Source: Chitinophaga pinensis (GTDB lineage: Bacteria > Bacteroidota > Bacteroidia > Chitinophagales > CAIOSU01). From it: a stretch of 64,000 nt of DNA. The stretch's first letter is position 1. Each line of letters begins with the position of its first letter. The notes beneath the pieces are model-generated. The model was not told the origin of the DNA and did no database searches. It saw only the letters and a list, made by a program, of their open reading frames with translations. Positions 26,664 to 35,425 of the stretch are shown here, piece after piece. The translations under genes were made by a program, and so were the position numbers. The DNA is taken from NCBI GenBank assembly GCA_945901065.1, contig CAMDKI010000004.1, positions 167,247 through 231,246 of the forward strand, in the 5' to 3' direction.

Positions 26664-28400
26664 TTAGTTTCCAGTCAAAATTAGTTTCTGGGTACTTGTT
26701 TTACCATCTATGGATAGGCGTACAATGTAGATACCTTGGTTTTGATTGGCGCTGTTATACTGGTAGTTGTATTCGCCAGTTGGTTGGCCTTCGCCATTAA
26801 CCAATACTGATACCACTTCGCCAAGCAAATTCACCACTTCAAGCTTCACATTGGTAGCATTGCTGCTCAATTCGTAGCTGATATTAGCAATTCCAGATGT
26901 TGGGTTAGGATATAGGCTCATGCCTACACCATCGTTTTTAACAAACTCAACAATACCGGTAGTATCGGCACATGGGTCAACAAAAACTTCTGCAGAGCAA
27001 GTAGATACCCAAGAAGGTGATGATGGAATATCAAACTTACCATCTACATACTGTATGTAGTAAATCATCATTTCATCTTCAGTAGTGAAACCGAAAGTAA
27101 CTGGACGTGAGCCATAGTTCTTATAAGTGGCCTCATCAATCAAACCGGTAGGCACCGTTCCATTATTAATAGTGTCCGCCATATCTAAGAAAGGCTCGTA
27201 CATAACAGTTGGTGGGTGCTCCCAATCATAAACGCCAGTATCAAAACCTTGCATGTAGTTAAAGCTGCCATCAAACACTTTGCGGCCTTTGCCACCACCT
27301 GCGTTTTTCAAGAAAATGTCGTAGTTAGTACCATACTTGTGGGTGTGCGAGGTAAGTGTCCAAAGACTTACATTGCTCAAGTTATTATTATTGGTAAACG
27401 TAACGGGTTGATTATTATTCTGTATAAACAAACCAGCATTGTTGATTAAGCTAGATTTCATTTCCTTCTCAGCGCTACCTTTAGGTTGGGTGTATACGTT
27501 TAGGTATACTTCGCCAGCCATAATCTTATCGGCATAGTAGTTGAACATGTGGAAGTTGAGGTCTAGTACCTCTCCCGGCTTCCAGAAGTAAGCGGTGCCG
27601 TTTGGCAAGTCGAATGCTTGGTTGTCTTGCCAAGCCATAATGTAGTCTTTGTCACCATCAAAAGCAGTTAATGGGTTCAACAGCGTTGCACCTGTTGGTA
27701 CTGTAGCCGATGTGCCAGCTTTATATTTGCGCAAAATAAAGTGGTGTGACTCGTCATTAAAGAACAATTCCAAACCTATTACTTCAATAGTATCAGGCAA
27801 GTTCAAGTCAAACTTTTGGAAATATTCATCCTCTTGGCCTGGCTCAAAGAAAATTGGGCCCATGTGCAATTGGAAACCTTCGCAAGACTTAGGTGGCGTC
27901 GGGCGCTCAACTTTAGGCACACCACCAATGGTGTAGTATTCGTCAATTACATCTTTCTTAACCACTACACCGGTTTCAGGTGCGTTAAAAATAATCCATT
28001 GGCGAATCAACTCAATTTCTTGGTCCAACAATGGTGCACGACCCTGGGGCATAGTACCACCTTCAGCTTGATCCAATGCTAAGTCGCCGCTTAGGCAGTT
28101 TGCTACCTTGCGCAACAAATAGCTACGTGAAGGGTAACCTGGATCAATATACTTATCACCTTTGCCCAGAGCAGCTGGATTAATTGGGCTTCCACCAACC
28201 AGCGCGGCATATAAATCGGTGCTGCTGTCGGTTACGTTAAAATCGGGGCGAGAACCACCATGACAACCACCACCTGCGCAGTTGGTACCAAGAATGGTGT
28301 ACACTTCTTGCCAAGTGTCTTGTTGTGCATTCGCGTTATTAACGAAGGCAGTAGAACTGAGCACAGCGGAGAGGAAAAGCGCTCGGTATAGATTTTTCAT
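26664..28400 (-). CDS. secreted protein: CX4CH cytochrome-like domain, copper type II monooxygenase-like domain, T9SS sorting domain (paralogue)
   Basis: 578 residues, same architecture as the gene at 24654. The signal peptide ends near NNANAQ. The haem-like motif NCAGGGCHGG (C41, C46, H47) again has CX4CH spacing. The likely axial Met sits in TMPQGRAPLLDQEIELIRQWI, a much more canonical cytochrome c end than in the paralogue. The copper-type ligands NDESHHFIL and LTSHTHKYG are conserved, as is CEGFQLHMGPIFFEP. The T9SS tail (LYPNPTSGIANISY to STQKLILTGN) is intact. The two copies align over their full length, indicating tandem duplication. Retention of all likely metal ligands in both copies argues they are functional. 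Confidence 0.75.
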   Translation of the reverse strand: MKNLYRALFLSAVLSSTAFVNNANAQQDTWQEVYTILGTNCAGGGCHGGSRPDFNVTDSSTDLYAALVGGSPINPAALGKGDKYIDPGYPSRSYLLRKVANCLSGDLALDQAEGGTMPQGRAPLLDQEIELIRQWIIFNAPETGVVVKKDVIDEYYTIGGVPKVERPTPPKSCEGFQLHMGPIFFEPGQEDEYFQKFDLNLPDTIEVIGLELFFNDESHHFILRKYKAGTSATVPTGATLLNPLTAFDGDKDYIMAWQDNQAFDLPNGTAYFWKPGEVLDLNFHMFNYYADKIMAGEVYLNVYTQPKGSAEKEMKSSLINNAGLFIQNNNQPVTFTNNNNLSNVSLWTLTSHTHKYGTNYDIFLKNAGGGKGRKVFDGSFNYMQGFDTGVYDWEHPPTVMYEPFLDMADTINNGTVPTGLIDEATYKNYGSRPVTFGFTTEDEMMIYYIQYVDGKFDIPSSPSWVSTCSAEVFVDPCADTTGIVEFVKNDGVGMSLYPNPTSGIANISYELSSNATNVKLEVVNLLGEVVSVLVNGEGQPTGEYNYQYNSANQNQGIYIVRLSIDGKTSTQKLILTGN

Positions 28401-28760
28401 CCTTACTTAGGTTTTAGAGTTAAAAAGTTCGGTGGTTAAATATACAAATAGTTGGTTAAAATTCGCTAAAGTTATTGCTGTACAGTATTTTTTCTTGATT
28501 TTTTTATTGTTGGTTGTGGAAAACAGTGTTTTATTTATTGTACAGTAACTGCATCCATTTACCATCAATTACAATGACAATTGTGGGCGGTAAAAAGTTG
28601 CAAGGTTAAAAAACTATTTTTTGATCATGGCAGGCAAATTTATATGCGCAAACAATCATCCCAAGGCTCAAGATACGAAACATTGATAGGAAATCAATAT
28701 TGTTACAAATTAATTTTTAGTGTATTGTTAGGATTTACATATGTTTCAGAGCTAACTAAA
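28401..28760. other. gene-free stretch upstream of the 26664 gene
   Basis: About 360 bp, AT-rich. The 9-bp word TGTACAGTA occurs at 28479-28487 and 28539-28547, exactly 60 bp apart in the same orientation, possibly protein-binding sites. I see no convincing gene; short open frames here have no family resemblance. Confidence 0.6.
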
Positions 28761-28807
28761 GTGCAAAAGGCCAAACTCTGGAGTGAGAATGGCCTTTTGT
28801 GCTTTTT
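28761..28807 (-). terminator. terminator downstream of the suf-bacilliredoxin operon
   Basis: 9-bp stem AAAAGGCCA/TGGCCTTTT (28765-28773 with 28790-28798) with T-rich flanks on both sides, 14 bp past the bacilliredoxin stop codon. Confidence 0.8.
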
Positions 28808-28820
28808 TAAAGTATGATTT

Positions 28821-29237
28821 TTAGCAATACTGCTCAAATGCAGCCTTTAAGTTGGCTGCAATAGCTTCAGCAGGAACGCCCTCAATGTGGTGGCGCTCAA
28901 TAAAGTGTACCAATTTGCCATCTTTAAACAAACCCATTGATGGCGAGCTTGGTGGATAAGGGAAGGTATAACTGCGGGCCTTAGCCACTGCTTGTGCATC
29001 AACACCAGCAAATACGGTTACCAAATTGTCAGGTAGTTTGTCGGCTGATTTTACAGCAGCTACGGCACCTGGGCGTGCATTACGAGCTGCGCAACCACAT
29101 ACCGAATTGAACACCACAAACGTAGTGCCTTCTTTGCTTTCGAATAGTTGCTCAACGTCATCGGCGGTAAGCAACTCGCGGAACCCGTTTCCGGTTAGTT
29201 CCTGTTTCATAGGTGCTACTAGTTCTGGGGGATACAT
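28821..29237 (-). CDS. BrxA/BrxB-family bacilliredoxin
   Basis: 138 residues, full family length. Bacilliredoxins remove bacillithiol from S-bacillithiolated proteins. The start MYPPELVAPMKQEL, the active-site motif NSVCGCAARNARPG (CGC, about 46-48), FPYPPSSPSMGLFKDGKLVHFIERHHIEG and a terminal Cys are all typical of the YphP/YqiW (DUF1094) family. It is the last gene of the suf cluster, separated from the DUF59 gene by an AT-rich repeat. Together with bshC it indicates a bacillithiol redox system, and its position suggests a link between thiol repair and Fe-S assembly. Confidence 0.93.
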   Translation of the reverse strand: MYPPELVAPMKQELTGNGFRELLTADDVEQLFESKEGTTFVVFNSVCGCAARNARPGAVAAVKSADKLPDNLVTVFAGVDAQAVAKARSYTFPYPPSSPSMGLFKDGKLVHFIERHHIEGVPAEAIAANLKAAFEQYC

Positions 29238-29248
29238 CGTATGTTAAT

Positions 29249-29350
29249 TTGAAGATTTGAAAATGTGCTAATTTGGAAATGGTATTGGTAATATTTGAAA
29301 GCAATTTGAATTCATTTCCAAATTTTCAAATTGCCTCATTTTCAAATTTA
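29249..29350. repeat. AT-rich intergenic repeat, copy 1
   Basis: Contains AATTTGAAGATTTGAAAATG, GTGCTAATTTGGAAAT and, on the other side, CCAAATTTTCAAATTGCCTC and TTTTCAAATT. The two halves are partly complementary, so the element can fold. The same sequence family recurs at 30130 and 33570, each time between suf-operon genes. Confidence 0.85.
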
Positions 29351-29698
29351 CTATAGAAATCCTAGCTCCAATTGCGCGGCTTCGCTCATCATGCTTTGCT
29401 CCCAAGGTGGGTCAAATGTAATTTCGACTTTTACCTCGTTCACATCTTCCAGCGTTTTTACCTTGTTTTCTACATCAATAGGTAGGCTTTCGGCTACTGG
29501 GCACATGGGGCTAGTAAGCGTCATCATGATATGTACGTTGTTGCCCGGGTCTACGTTTATTTCATAGATAAGGCCCAACTCGTAAATATCCACAGGTATT
29601 TCAGGGTCATAACAGGTCTTAATTACCTTAATGATATCATCCTTTATCTCGATGAAGCTTTTCTTTGGCATTTGGGTTGTCGTTGTTTCTGGCAACAT
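29351..29698 (-). CDS. DUF59/MIP18-family Fe-S assembly protein (SufT-like)
   Basis: 115 residues. Members of this family assist Fe-S cluster maturation or transfer. Core: VIKTCYDPEIPVDIYELGLIYEINVD, then MTLTSPMCPVAESLPIDVENKV (the conserved cysteine in TSPMCP) and VKVEITFDPPWEQSMMSEAAQLELG. This is the pattern seen in PaaD/SufT-like proteins encoded in suf operons. The start at 29698 lies 2 bp after the sufE stop, indicating coupling; an internal Met at residue 10 is possible. Confidence 0.9.
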   Translation of the reverse strand: MLPETTTTQMPKKSFIEIKDDIIKVIKTCYDPEIPVDIYELGLIYEINVDPGNNVHIMMTLTSPMCPVAESLPIDVENKVKTLEDVNEVKVEITFDPPWEQSMMSEAAQLELGFL

Positions 29699-29700
29699 AT

Positions 29701-30129
29701 TTATGCTTGTTTGGCCTGTTGGCTGAAGCCGAGGGCGTAAATTTTAATTTGTTTCATCATAGCACTTAAGCCGTTGCTGCGCTGCGAGCTTAGGTGCGAA
29801 CGCAATTCAATTTTATCAATAAAGTATAAATCAGTATCCAGTATTTGTTGTGGCGTATGGCCAGAAAGCACCCTAACTAGCAAACCTACAATTCCTTTGG
29901 TTATTACGGTATTGCTATCGGCTTCAAAGTATACGTTTCCGTCCTTCTCAAAACTATGCAACCAAACGGTGCTCTGACAACCCTTAACAACATTCTCCTC
30001 TATTTTAAAACGCTCCTCCAGCTCAGGCAGTTTCTTACCTATATCAATCAAGTAGTCGTATCGATCCATTGGCTCTTCAAAAAGCGCGAATTCCTCAATT
30101 ATTTCTTCCTGTATTTCGTTAATGGTCAT
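29701..30129 (-). CDS. sufE: cysteine desulfuration protein SufE
   Basis: 142 residues from the ATG at 30129. SufE accepts persulfide sulfur from SufS. Motifs: EPMDRYDYLIDIGKKLPEL, the catalytic cysteine in VKGCQSTVWLHS, GIVGLLVRVLSGHTPQQIL and a C-terminal LSSQRSNGLSAMMKQIK, all typical. The frame is open further upstream to 30213, but that part is translated from the AT-rich intergenic repeat and is not credible coding sequence. It lies between sufS and the DUF59 gene. Confidence 0.94.
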   Translation of the reverse strand: MTINEIQEEIIEEFALFEEPMDRYDYLIDIGKKLPELEERFKIEENVVKGCQSTVWLHSFEKDGNVYFEADSNTVITKGIVGLLVRVLSGHTPQQILDTDLYFIDKIELRSHLSSQRSNGLSAMMKQIKIYALGFSQQAKQA

Positions 30130-30230
30130 TGTTACAATTTGAAAACTTGAAAGTGTGCTAATTTGAAAATTGAAAAAAATTAGTGGCATTGAAACTTCCT
30201 TCCAAATTTTCAAATTGACTCATTTCCAAA
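30130..30230. repeat. AT-rich intergenic repeat, copy 2
   Basis: Same family as 29249-29350: CAATTTGAAAACTTGAAAGT, GTGCTAATTTGAAAAT, then TTCCAAATTTTCAAATTGAC and CATTTCCAAATTAG. It fills the gap between sufS and sufE. Confidence 0.85.
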
Positions 30231-31490
30231 TTAGCCAAGCATCGTTTTCACTTTCTCAATCCCCTTAACCAACTTATCAATTTCTGCTGTTGTGTTGTAA
30301 AATGCAAATGAGGCCCTGCAAGTTCCCGGTATGGCAAATCTATCCATCAACGGTTGGCAGCAGTGGTGGCCCGTGCGAATGGCAATGCCTTGCTTATCGA
30401 GCAATACACCCATATCGTAAGGGTGAATGCCATCCACTAAAAAGGAGATAACGCTGGCTTTTTCTTTTGCTTGACCAATAATCCTCAAACCTTCAATTTG
30501 GCTCAACACCTCTGTGCCGTAAACTAATAAATCGTGCTCGTGCTTTGCTATATTTTGGTAGCCGATGCTATTGATATAATCAATAGCCACACCCATAGCT
30601 ATGCCACCACTAATGTCGGGTGTGCCTGCCTCAAACTTATAGGGCAACTCGTTGTAAGTGGTCTTTTCAAAAGTTACGGTCTTAATCATTTCCCCACCGC
30701 CCTGATAGGGGTTCATTTGCTCTAGCAAGCGTTCTTTGCCATACAGTATACCCATGCCCGTTGGGCCGAATATTTTGTGCGATGACAAAGCCAAGAAGTC
30801 GCAATCCAATGCCTGAACATCCACAGCCATGTGCGGGGTTGCTTGGGCGCCATCTAACATAACCACTGCCCCTACTTCGTGGGCTAGGGTGATTATATCC
30901 TTTACCGGGTTAACAGTACCCAATGCATTACTAACGTACACTACCGAAACGATTTTGGTGCGGTCGTTCAGTAGCTTTTTATATTCATCTAATAGTAAAT
31001 TGCCATCATCATCAATTGGGATAATACGCAGCTTGGCGCCGCGCTCGTCGCATACCATTTGCCAAGGCACTATGTTGCTATGGTGCTCCATAGTGCTGAT
31101 TATTACCTCATCGCCAGGCTGCAAAAACTTGCGACCATAGCTGCTGGCCACCAAATTGATGCCCTCAGTAGTACCTTTGGTAAAGTTGATTTCGTTGGTT
31201 GACGATGCATTTAAAAACGCACGCGATTTTTCTCGTGCAGCCTCATACGCCTCCGTAGCCTTTTCGCTCATGTAGTGCAGGCCACGGTGAATGTTGCTGT
31301 TATATAACTTATAGTAGTTACTGATGGCATCAATAACCAGGTTAGGCTTTTGAGAGGTAGCAGCATTATCAAAATATACCAACGGGTAGCCGTTCACCTT
31401 TTGGTGCAGTATCGGGAAATCCTGACGGATGGCCTCTACATCAAAGGGTTTGCTAATGTTTACTTCTCTTATGCTTACACCAGGTATCAT
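30231..31490 (-). CDS. sufS: cysteine desulfurase SufS
   Basis: 419 residues from the ATG at 31490. SufS is a PLP enzyme that takes sulfur from cysteine as a persulfide for SufE and SufBCD. Key residues: DNAATSQKP (41-49), MEHHSNIVPW (134-143), DGAQ (213-216), the PLP lysine in SSHKIFGPTG (K239) and the persulfide cysteine in RTGHHCCQP (C377). The codons between 31529 and 31490 overlap sufD. The ATG at 31490 shares one base with the sufD TAA (TAATG), a classic translational-coupling arrangement, and also matches family length, so I prefer it. Confidence 0.95.
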   Translation of the reverse strand: MIPGVSIREVNISKPFDVEAIRQDFPILHQKVNGYPLVYFDNAATSQKPNLVIDAISNYYKLYNSNIHRGLHYMSEKATEAYEAAREKSRAFLNASSTNEINFTKGTTEGINLVASSYGRKFLQPGDEVIISTMEHHSNIVPWQMVCDERGAKLRIIPIDDDGNLLLDEYKKLLNDRTKIVSVVYVSNALGTVNPVKDIITLAHEVGAVVMLDGAQATPHMAVDVQALDCDFLALSSHKIFGPTGMGILYGKERLLEQMNPYQGGGEMIKTVTFEKTTYNELPYKFEAGTPDISGGIAMGVAIDYINSIGYQNIAKHEHDLLVYGTEVLSQIEGLRIIGQAKEKASVISFLVDGIHPYDMGVLLDKQGIAIRTGHHCCQPLMDRFAIPGTCRASFAFYNTTAEIDKLVKGIEKVKTMLG

Positions 31491-32809
31491 TAGCGAGTGA
31501 GTTGTTGGGTTAACTGATTGAGTAGCCACTCTTTAAGCGGCTCTAGGGTAATCTTCTCTATAACATCGGCAGCGAAGGCTTGGTTTAGCATCGCACGAGC
31601 CTGTGCTTCATCCAACCCACGGGCGCGAAGATAAAATACCATTGTTTGGTCAATTTGCCCCATAGTGGCGCCATGGCTGCATTTCACGTCGTCGGCAAAT
31701 ATCTCCAATTGTGGTTTAGTGTAGGTATTTGCTTGCTCAGATAAAAGAATAGTTTTGTTGCTTTGGAAGGCATTGGTCTTTTGGGCATCCTGTTTTACAA
31801 AGATACGGCCATTGAATACGCCTGTGCTCTTATCATCGAGCAAACCCTTAAACAATTGATGGCTTTCGCAATGAGGCTCATTGTGTTTAACGGTTACATG
31901 ATTGTCCACTTGCGATGCACCATCCAAGCTATACAAGCCATAAAAGCCTGCTTCGGAGTTTTTACCATCAATGTCTACTACCATGTTGTTGCGCACCAAT
32001 TGGCCCGCAAGGTTCACTACATAAGTATTGAAACGGCTGTCGTTGCCTTGTTTGGCTACTAGGTTGCCCACGTGCTTCCCGATGTTGCCATCAGTCATTA
32101 TTTTATGGTAATTAACCAAGCCATTTTCGCCCACTACTATTTCAAGCAATTGGTTACCTAATGCGGTATCGTTACCTAAGTATTGGTGGCTTTCAATCAC
32201 ATCCAATCTGCTGCTGCGGCCCGTTACAATTAGGCTGCGGCTATTGATAACGCCTTGCAAACCCTCGGTAGTAACGTGCACAATAATAACTGGGTGTGCT
32301 ACTTCCGTTTTTGCCGGAACATAGATAAACGCCCCATCTTGCGCAAAAGCAGTATTGAGAGCACTAAAAGCTTCTTTATCGTTGTTGGCTAAGGTATTGT
32401 AATTGTCCCTTAATGCCATGTGGCCCAACTCATTGTATAGAGCCAAGCTACCGATAACCAAACCTTCCGCCGCATCTATCACATCCGAAAGGGTGGGAGA
32501 GAAGTGGCCATTTACAAACACCAACCTATTGGCCTTTAAAAATGGGAATAGGTTTAAATGGTTAGCATCAACTGTGTTGCTGGTGATATTGGTTATATCG
32601 GTCAAACCAGCCTTAAACTGCGCGGCTACGTTGGTATACTTCCAGTCTTCGTGGCGTATGGTTGGTATACCCAACTGCGCAAAACTATCCATAGCAGGCT
32701 TACGCGCAATACCCATAGGGGTTTGCGTAGGCTCTAGCTGTTCCCATTGCTCATAAAAAGCTTGGGCTGTAGGGTGTATCGCGTTCACTGTTTCACTTAA
32801 TGTCGTCAT
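31490..32809 (-). CDS. sufD: Fe-S assembly scaffold component SufD
   Basis: 439 residues. SufD is the SufB-like partner of the SufBC2D scaffold. N-terminal helices include GIPTIRHEDWKYTNV (about 49-63), a SufD signature. The right-handed beta-helix core contains GRSSRLDVIESHQYLG, VVDIDGKNSEAGFYGLYSLDG and FNGRIFVKQDAQKTNAFQSN, then FADDVKCSHGATMGQID with the conserved His, and the C-terminal AMLNQAFAADVIEKI. It begins one base after the sufC stop, and its own stop overlaps the sufS start. Confidence 0.94.
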   Translation of the reverse strand: MTTLSETVNAIHPTAQAFYEQWEQLEPTQTPMGIARKPAMDSFAQLGIPTIRHEDWKYTNVAAQFKAGLTDITNITSNTVDANHLNLFPFLKANRLVFVNGHFSPTLSDVIDAAEGLVIGSLALYNELGHMALRDNYNTLANNDKEAFSALNTAFAQDGAFIYVPAKTEVAHPVIIVHVTTEGLQGVINSRSLIVTGRSSRLDVIESHQYLGNDTALGNQLLEIVVGENGLVNYHKIMTDGNIGKHVGNLVAKQGNDSRFNTYVVNLAGQLVRNNMVVDIDGKNSEAGFYGLYSLDGASQVDNHVTVKHNEPHCESHQLFKGLLDDKSTGVFNGRIFVKQDAQKTNAFQSNKTILLSEQANTYTKPQLEIFADDVKCSHGATMGQIDQTMVFYLRARGLDEAQARAMLNQAFAADVIEKITLEPLKEWLLNQLTQQLTR

Positions 32810-32810
32810 G

Positions 32811-33569
32811 TTATACGGTCGCGTCTACTTCCTGTTTAATCCAATCGTAGCCTTTGGCTTCAAGTTCCAAGGCCAACTCTTTGCCACCGCTTTTTACAAT
32901 ACGGCCATTGTACATTACGTGCACAAAGTCGGGTACTATATAATCCAACAAGCGCTGGTAGTGGGTTATAACGATAAACGCGTTGTTCTCGTTTTTTAGT
33001 TTGTTTACGCCATTGGCAACAATGCGCAAGGCATCGATATCCAAGCCGCTATCGGTTTCATCCAAAATGGATAGCGTAGGCTCTAGCATTGCCATTTGGA
33101 ATATCTCGTTGCGCTTTTTCTCGCCACCGCTAAAACCTTCGTTTACGGCGCGGCGCATCAACTTCTCGTCGATTTCCACAAAGCGCATTTTCTCCTTCAT
33201 TACCTTCAAAAACTCTACAGCATCCAATGGCTGCAAGTCGCGGTGCTTGCGCACTTCGTTCAATGAGGCTTTCATAAAGTTGGCAATACTCACGCCTGGT
33301 ATTTCTACTGGGTATTGGAAAGCCAAGAATACCCCCTCGCGGGCGCGTTCTTCTGGAGCCATATCTAGCAAGTCTTTGCCTTGGAAGGTAACAGTGCCTT
33401 CGGTTACGTCGTAATCCTGTTTGCCCGCCAATATGTTAGCCAAAGTGCTTTTGCCGGTTCCGTTAGGGCCCATAATGGCATGCACTTCGCCGGGTTTCAC
33501 TTCAAGGCCAAAGCCTTTTAATATCTCTTTGCCATTAATACTGGCGTGTAGGTCTTTAATAGATAGCAT
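32811..33569 (-). CDS. sufC: Fe-S assembly ATPase SufC
   Basis: 252 residues. ABC-type ATPase that drives conformational change in the SufB-SufD scaffold. Walker [11 protein letters not shown]-loop [14 protein letters not shown] (a SufC-specific sequence), signature [11 protein letters not shown] and Walker [16 protein letters not shown] are visible. Length is typical. One base separates it from sufD. The gap to sufB (117 bp) is filled by an AT-rich repeat. Confidence 0.97.
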   Translation of the reverse strand: MLSIKDLHASINGKEILKGFGLEVKPGEVHAIMGPNGTGKSTLANILAGKQDYDVTEGTVTFQGKDLLDMAPEERAREGVFLAFQYPVEIPGVSIANFMKASLNEVRKHRDLQPLDAVEFLKVMKEKMRFVEIDEKLMRRAVNEGFSGGEKKRNEIFQMAMLEPTLSILDETDSGLDIDALRIVANGVNKLKNENNAFIVITHYQRLLDYIVPDFVHVMYNGRIVKSGGKELALELEAKGYDWIKQEVDATV

Positions 33570-33686
33570 TCAGTTAATTTGAAAATTTGAAAATGTGCTA
33601 ATTTGAAAATGTTGAGTTTATTGGAAAATTAAAATTGAATGTCGTGCATTTTCAAATTTTCAAATTCCCAAATTTTCAAATTGGGT
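33570..33686. repeat. AT-rich intergenic repeat, copy 3
   Basis: Third member of the family: AATTTGAAAATTTGAAAATG, GTGCTAATTTGAAAATG, then ATTTTCAAATTTTCAAATTC and CCAAATTTTCAAATTGGG. The left and right halves are inverted relative to each other, giving a potential long hairpin between sufB and sufC. Confidence 0.85.
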
Positions 33687-35132
33687 TTACCCCACGCTTC
33701 CCTCCAAACTTACAGCCAGCAGCTTTTGGGCTTCGGCGGCAAATTCCATAGGTAAGTGTTGGAAAACCTCTTTACAATATCCGTTTATAATCAATTGCAC
33801 CGCCGTTTCCGTACTTAAGCCACGTTGGTTGCAATAGAATAGTATGTCTTCGCCTATTTTGCTGGTAGTAGCTTCATGCTCTACCTTTGCAGATTTATTA
33901 CTTACCTCCAAGTAAGGGAAGGTATGCGCACCACAGCGGTCGCCAATTAGCAATGAGTCGCATTGGCTAAAGTTGTAAGCATTTTCGGCATTCGGATTTA
34001 CCTTCACCAAGCCACGGTAGCTATTCTGGCTTTTGCCAGCGCTAATACCTTTGCTCACAATACGGCTACGGGTATTTTTACCGATGTGTATCATTTTAGT
34101 ACCCGTATCGGCTTGTTGGTAATTGTTGGTTACGGCCACCGAGTAAAACTCACCGATGCTGTTTTCGCCCTTTAATACCACACTTGGGTATTTCCAAGTT
34201 ATGGCAGAACCCGTTTCAACCTGCGTCCAGCTTATTTTGCTATTGATGCCTTGGCAAATGCCGCGCTTGGTTACGAAGTTATAGATACCACCCTTGCCTT
34301 CTTTGTTGCCGGGGTACCAGTTTTGTACGGTGCTGTATTTTATCTCGGCATTGTCCATAGCTACCAACTCTACCACCGCAGCATGCAATTGGTTTTCATC
34401 GCGCATAGGGGCGGTGCAACCTTCTAGGTAACTCACGTAGCTACCCTCATCGGCTATAAGCAAGGTGCGCTCAAACTGGCCTGTGTTGGCTTCGTTTATA
34501 CGGAAGTAGGTGCTCAGTTCCATTGGGCAGCGAGTGCCTTTGGGTATGTAGCAAAACGAACCATCGCTAAACACGGCAGAGTTCAATGCCGCAAAGTAAT
34601 TGTCGCGCACCGGTACTACCGAACCGATGTATTTCTGCACCAGTTCTGGGTAATCCTTAATGGCATCGCTCATCGAGCAGAAAATAATGCCCAGCTCCTT
34701 CAGTTTCTCTTTGTACGTGGTTTTCACGCTCACGCTATCCATTACCACATCTACCGCTACACCAGCCAATATCTTTTGCTCCTCCATAGGTATACCCAGT
34801 TTCTTGAAGGTCTCTAATATCTCAGGGTCTACCTCATCCAAGCTATTCAATACCTTCTTGGGTTTCGGCGCAGCGTAGTATATAATTTTCTGGTAGTCAA
34901 TTTTCGGGTAGTGAACGTTGGGCCAAGTAGGCTCGGTCATTTGCAGCCAGGCTTTGTAAGCCTTCAAGCGCCATTCCAGCATCCACTCCGGCTCATTTTT
35001 CTTGGCCGAGATAAAACGCACAGTGTCTTCCGATAAGCCAACTTTGGCATTGTCGCTCTCTACATTGGTTACAAAACCATATTTGTAGTCACTTTGCGTT
35101 ACCTGGTCAATGATATCTATCTCTTCAGCCAT
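33687..35132 (-). CDS. sufB: Fe-S assembly scaffold protein SufB
   Basis: 481 residues, the usual length. SufB is the scaffold on which Fe-S clusters form with SufC and SufD. Motifs: [86 protein letters not shown] and [27 protein letters not shown], with [11 protein letters not shown] near the C-terminus. All are hallmark SufB sequences. It is the first gene of the operon, with a TAnnTTTG-type element and a palindromic operator upstream. Confidence 0.97.
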   Translation of the reverse strand: MAEEIDIIDQVTQSDYKYGFVTNVESDNAKVGLSEDTVRFISAKKNEPEWMLEWRLKAYKAWLQMTEPTWPNVHYPKIDYQKIIYYAAPKPKKVLNSLDEVDPEILETFKKLGIPMEEQKILAGVAVDVVMDSVSVKTTYKEKLKELGIIFCSMSDAIKDYPELVQKYIGSVVPVRDNYFAALNSAVFSDGSFCYIPKGTRCPMELSTYFRINEANTGQFERTLLIADEGSYVSYLEGCTAPMRDENQLHAAVVELVAMDNAEIKYSTVQNWYPGNKEGKGGIYNFVTKRGICQGINSKISWTQVETGSAITWKYPSVVLKGENSIGEFYSVAVTNNYQQADTGTKMIHIGKNTRSRIVSKGISAGKSQNSYRGLVKVNPNAENAYNFSQCDSLLIGDRCGAHTFPYLEVSNKSAKVEHEATTSKIGEDILFYCNQRGLSTETAVQLIINGYCKEVFQHLPMEFAAEAQKLLAVSLEGSVG

Positions 35133-35153
35133 TGTCTTTTCTCAATTGTTATG

Positions 35154-35161
35154 CAAAATTA
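35154..35161 (-). promoter_or_regulatory. probable -7 element of the sufB promoter
   Basis: On the minus strand the octamer TAATTTTG fits TAnnTTTG and lies 22 bp before the sufB ATG. The -33 region is weak (TGGTTT about 20 bp upstream), as expected of a regulated promoter. Confidence 0.5.
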
Positions 35162-35188
35162 CAGTACCATTCGTTAGTAAACCATTAT

Positions 35189-35209
35189 TATTTAGACAGA
35201 CTCTAAATA
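35189..35209. promoter_or_regulatory. 21-bp palindromic operator upstream of sufB
   Basis: Perfect inverted repeat TATTTAGA-cagac-TCTAAATA, placed just upstream of the predicted -33 region of the suf operon. Size and symmetry suggest a dimeric repressor site. The TTTAGA/TCTAAA arms remind me of DtxR/IdeR-type metal-regulator boxes, but the identity of the regulator is inference. Confidence 0.55.
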
Positions 35210-35425
35210 GCACCCTCCACTAACCTAAACACGGTATTTTTGAAATAGTTCTAATTAAGTAAAAACTAATGTTTAAGGGCATTTTAGCATTATAAAAAAT
35301 ATCAGGCAACCGAACTTATTTTTTGTTCGTATGTTAGACTAAGTACTAGGTTTGAGGTACGAAGTACGATTGTAAAACGCCATTTTACCAATAACCGATT
35401 AACCAATAACTGATTTACCAAAGCC

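Noticed and set aside
28581..28817. 78-codon open frame upstream of the bacilliredoxin terminator
   Set aside because: It has no family resemblance, covers the terminator hairpin and has unusual composition.
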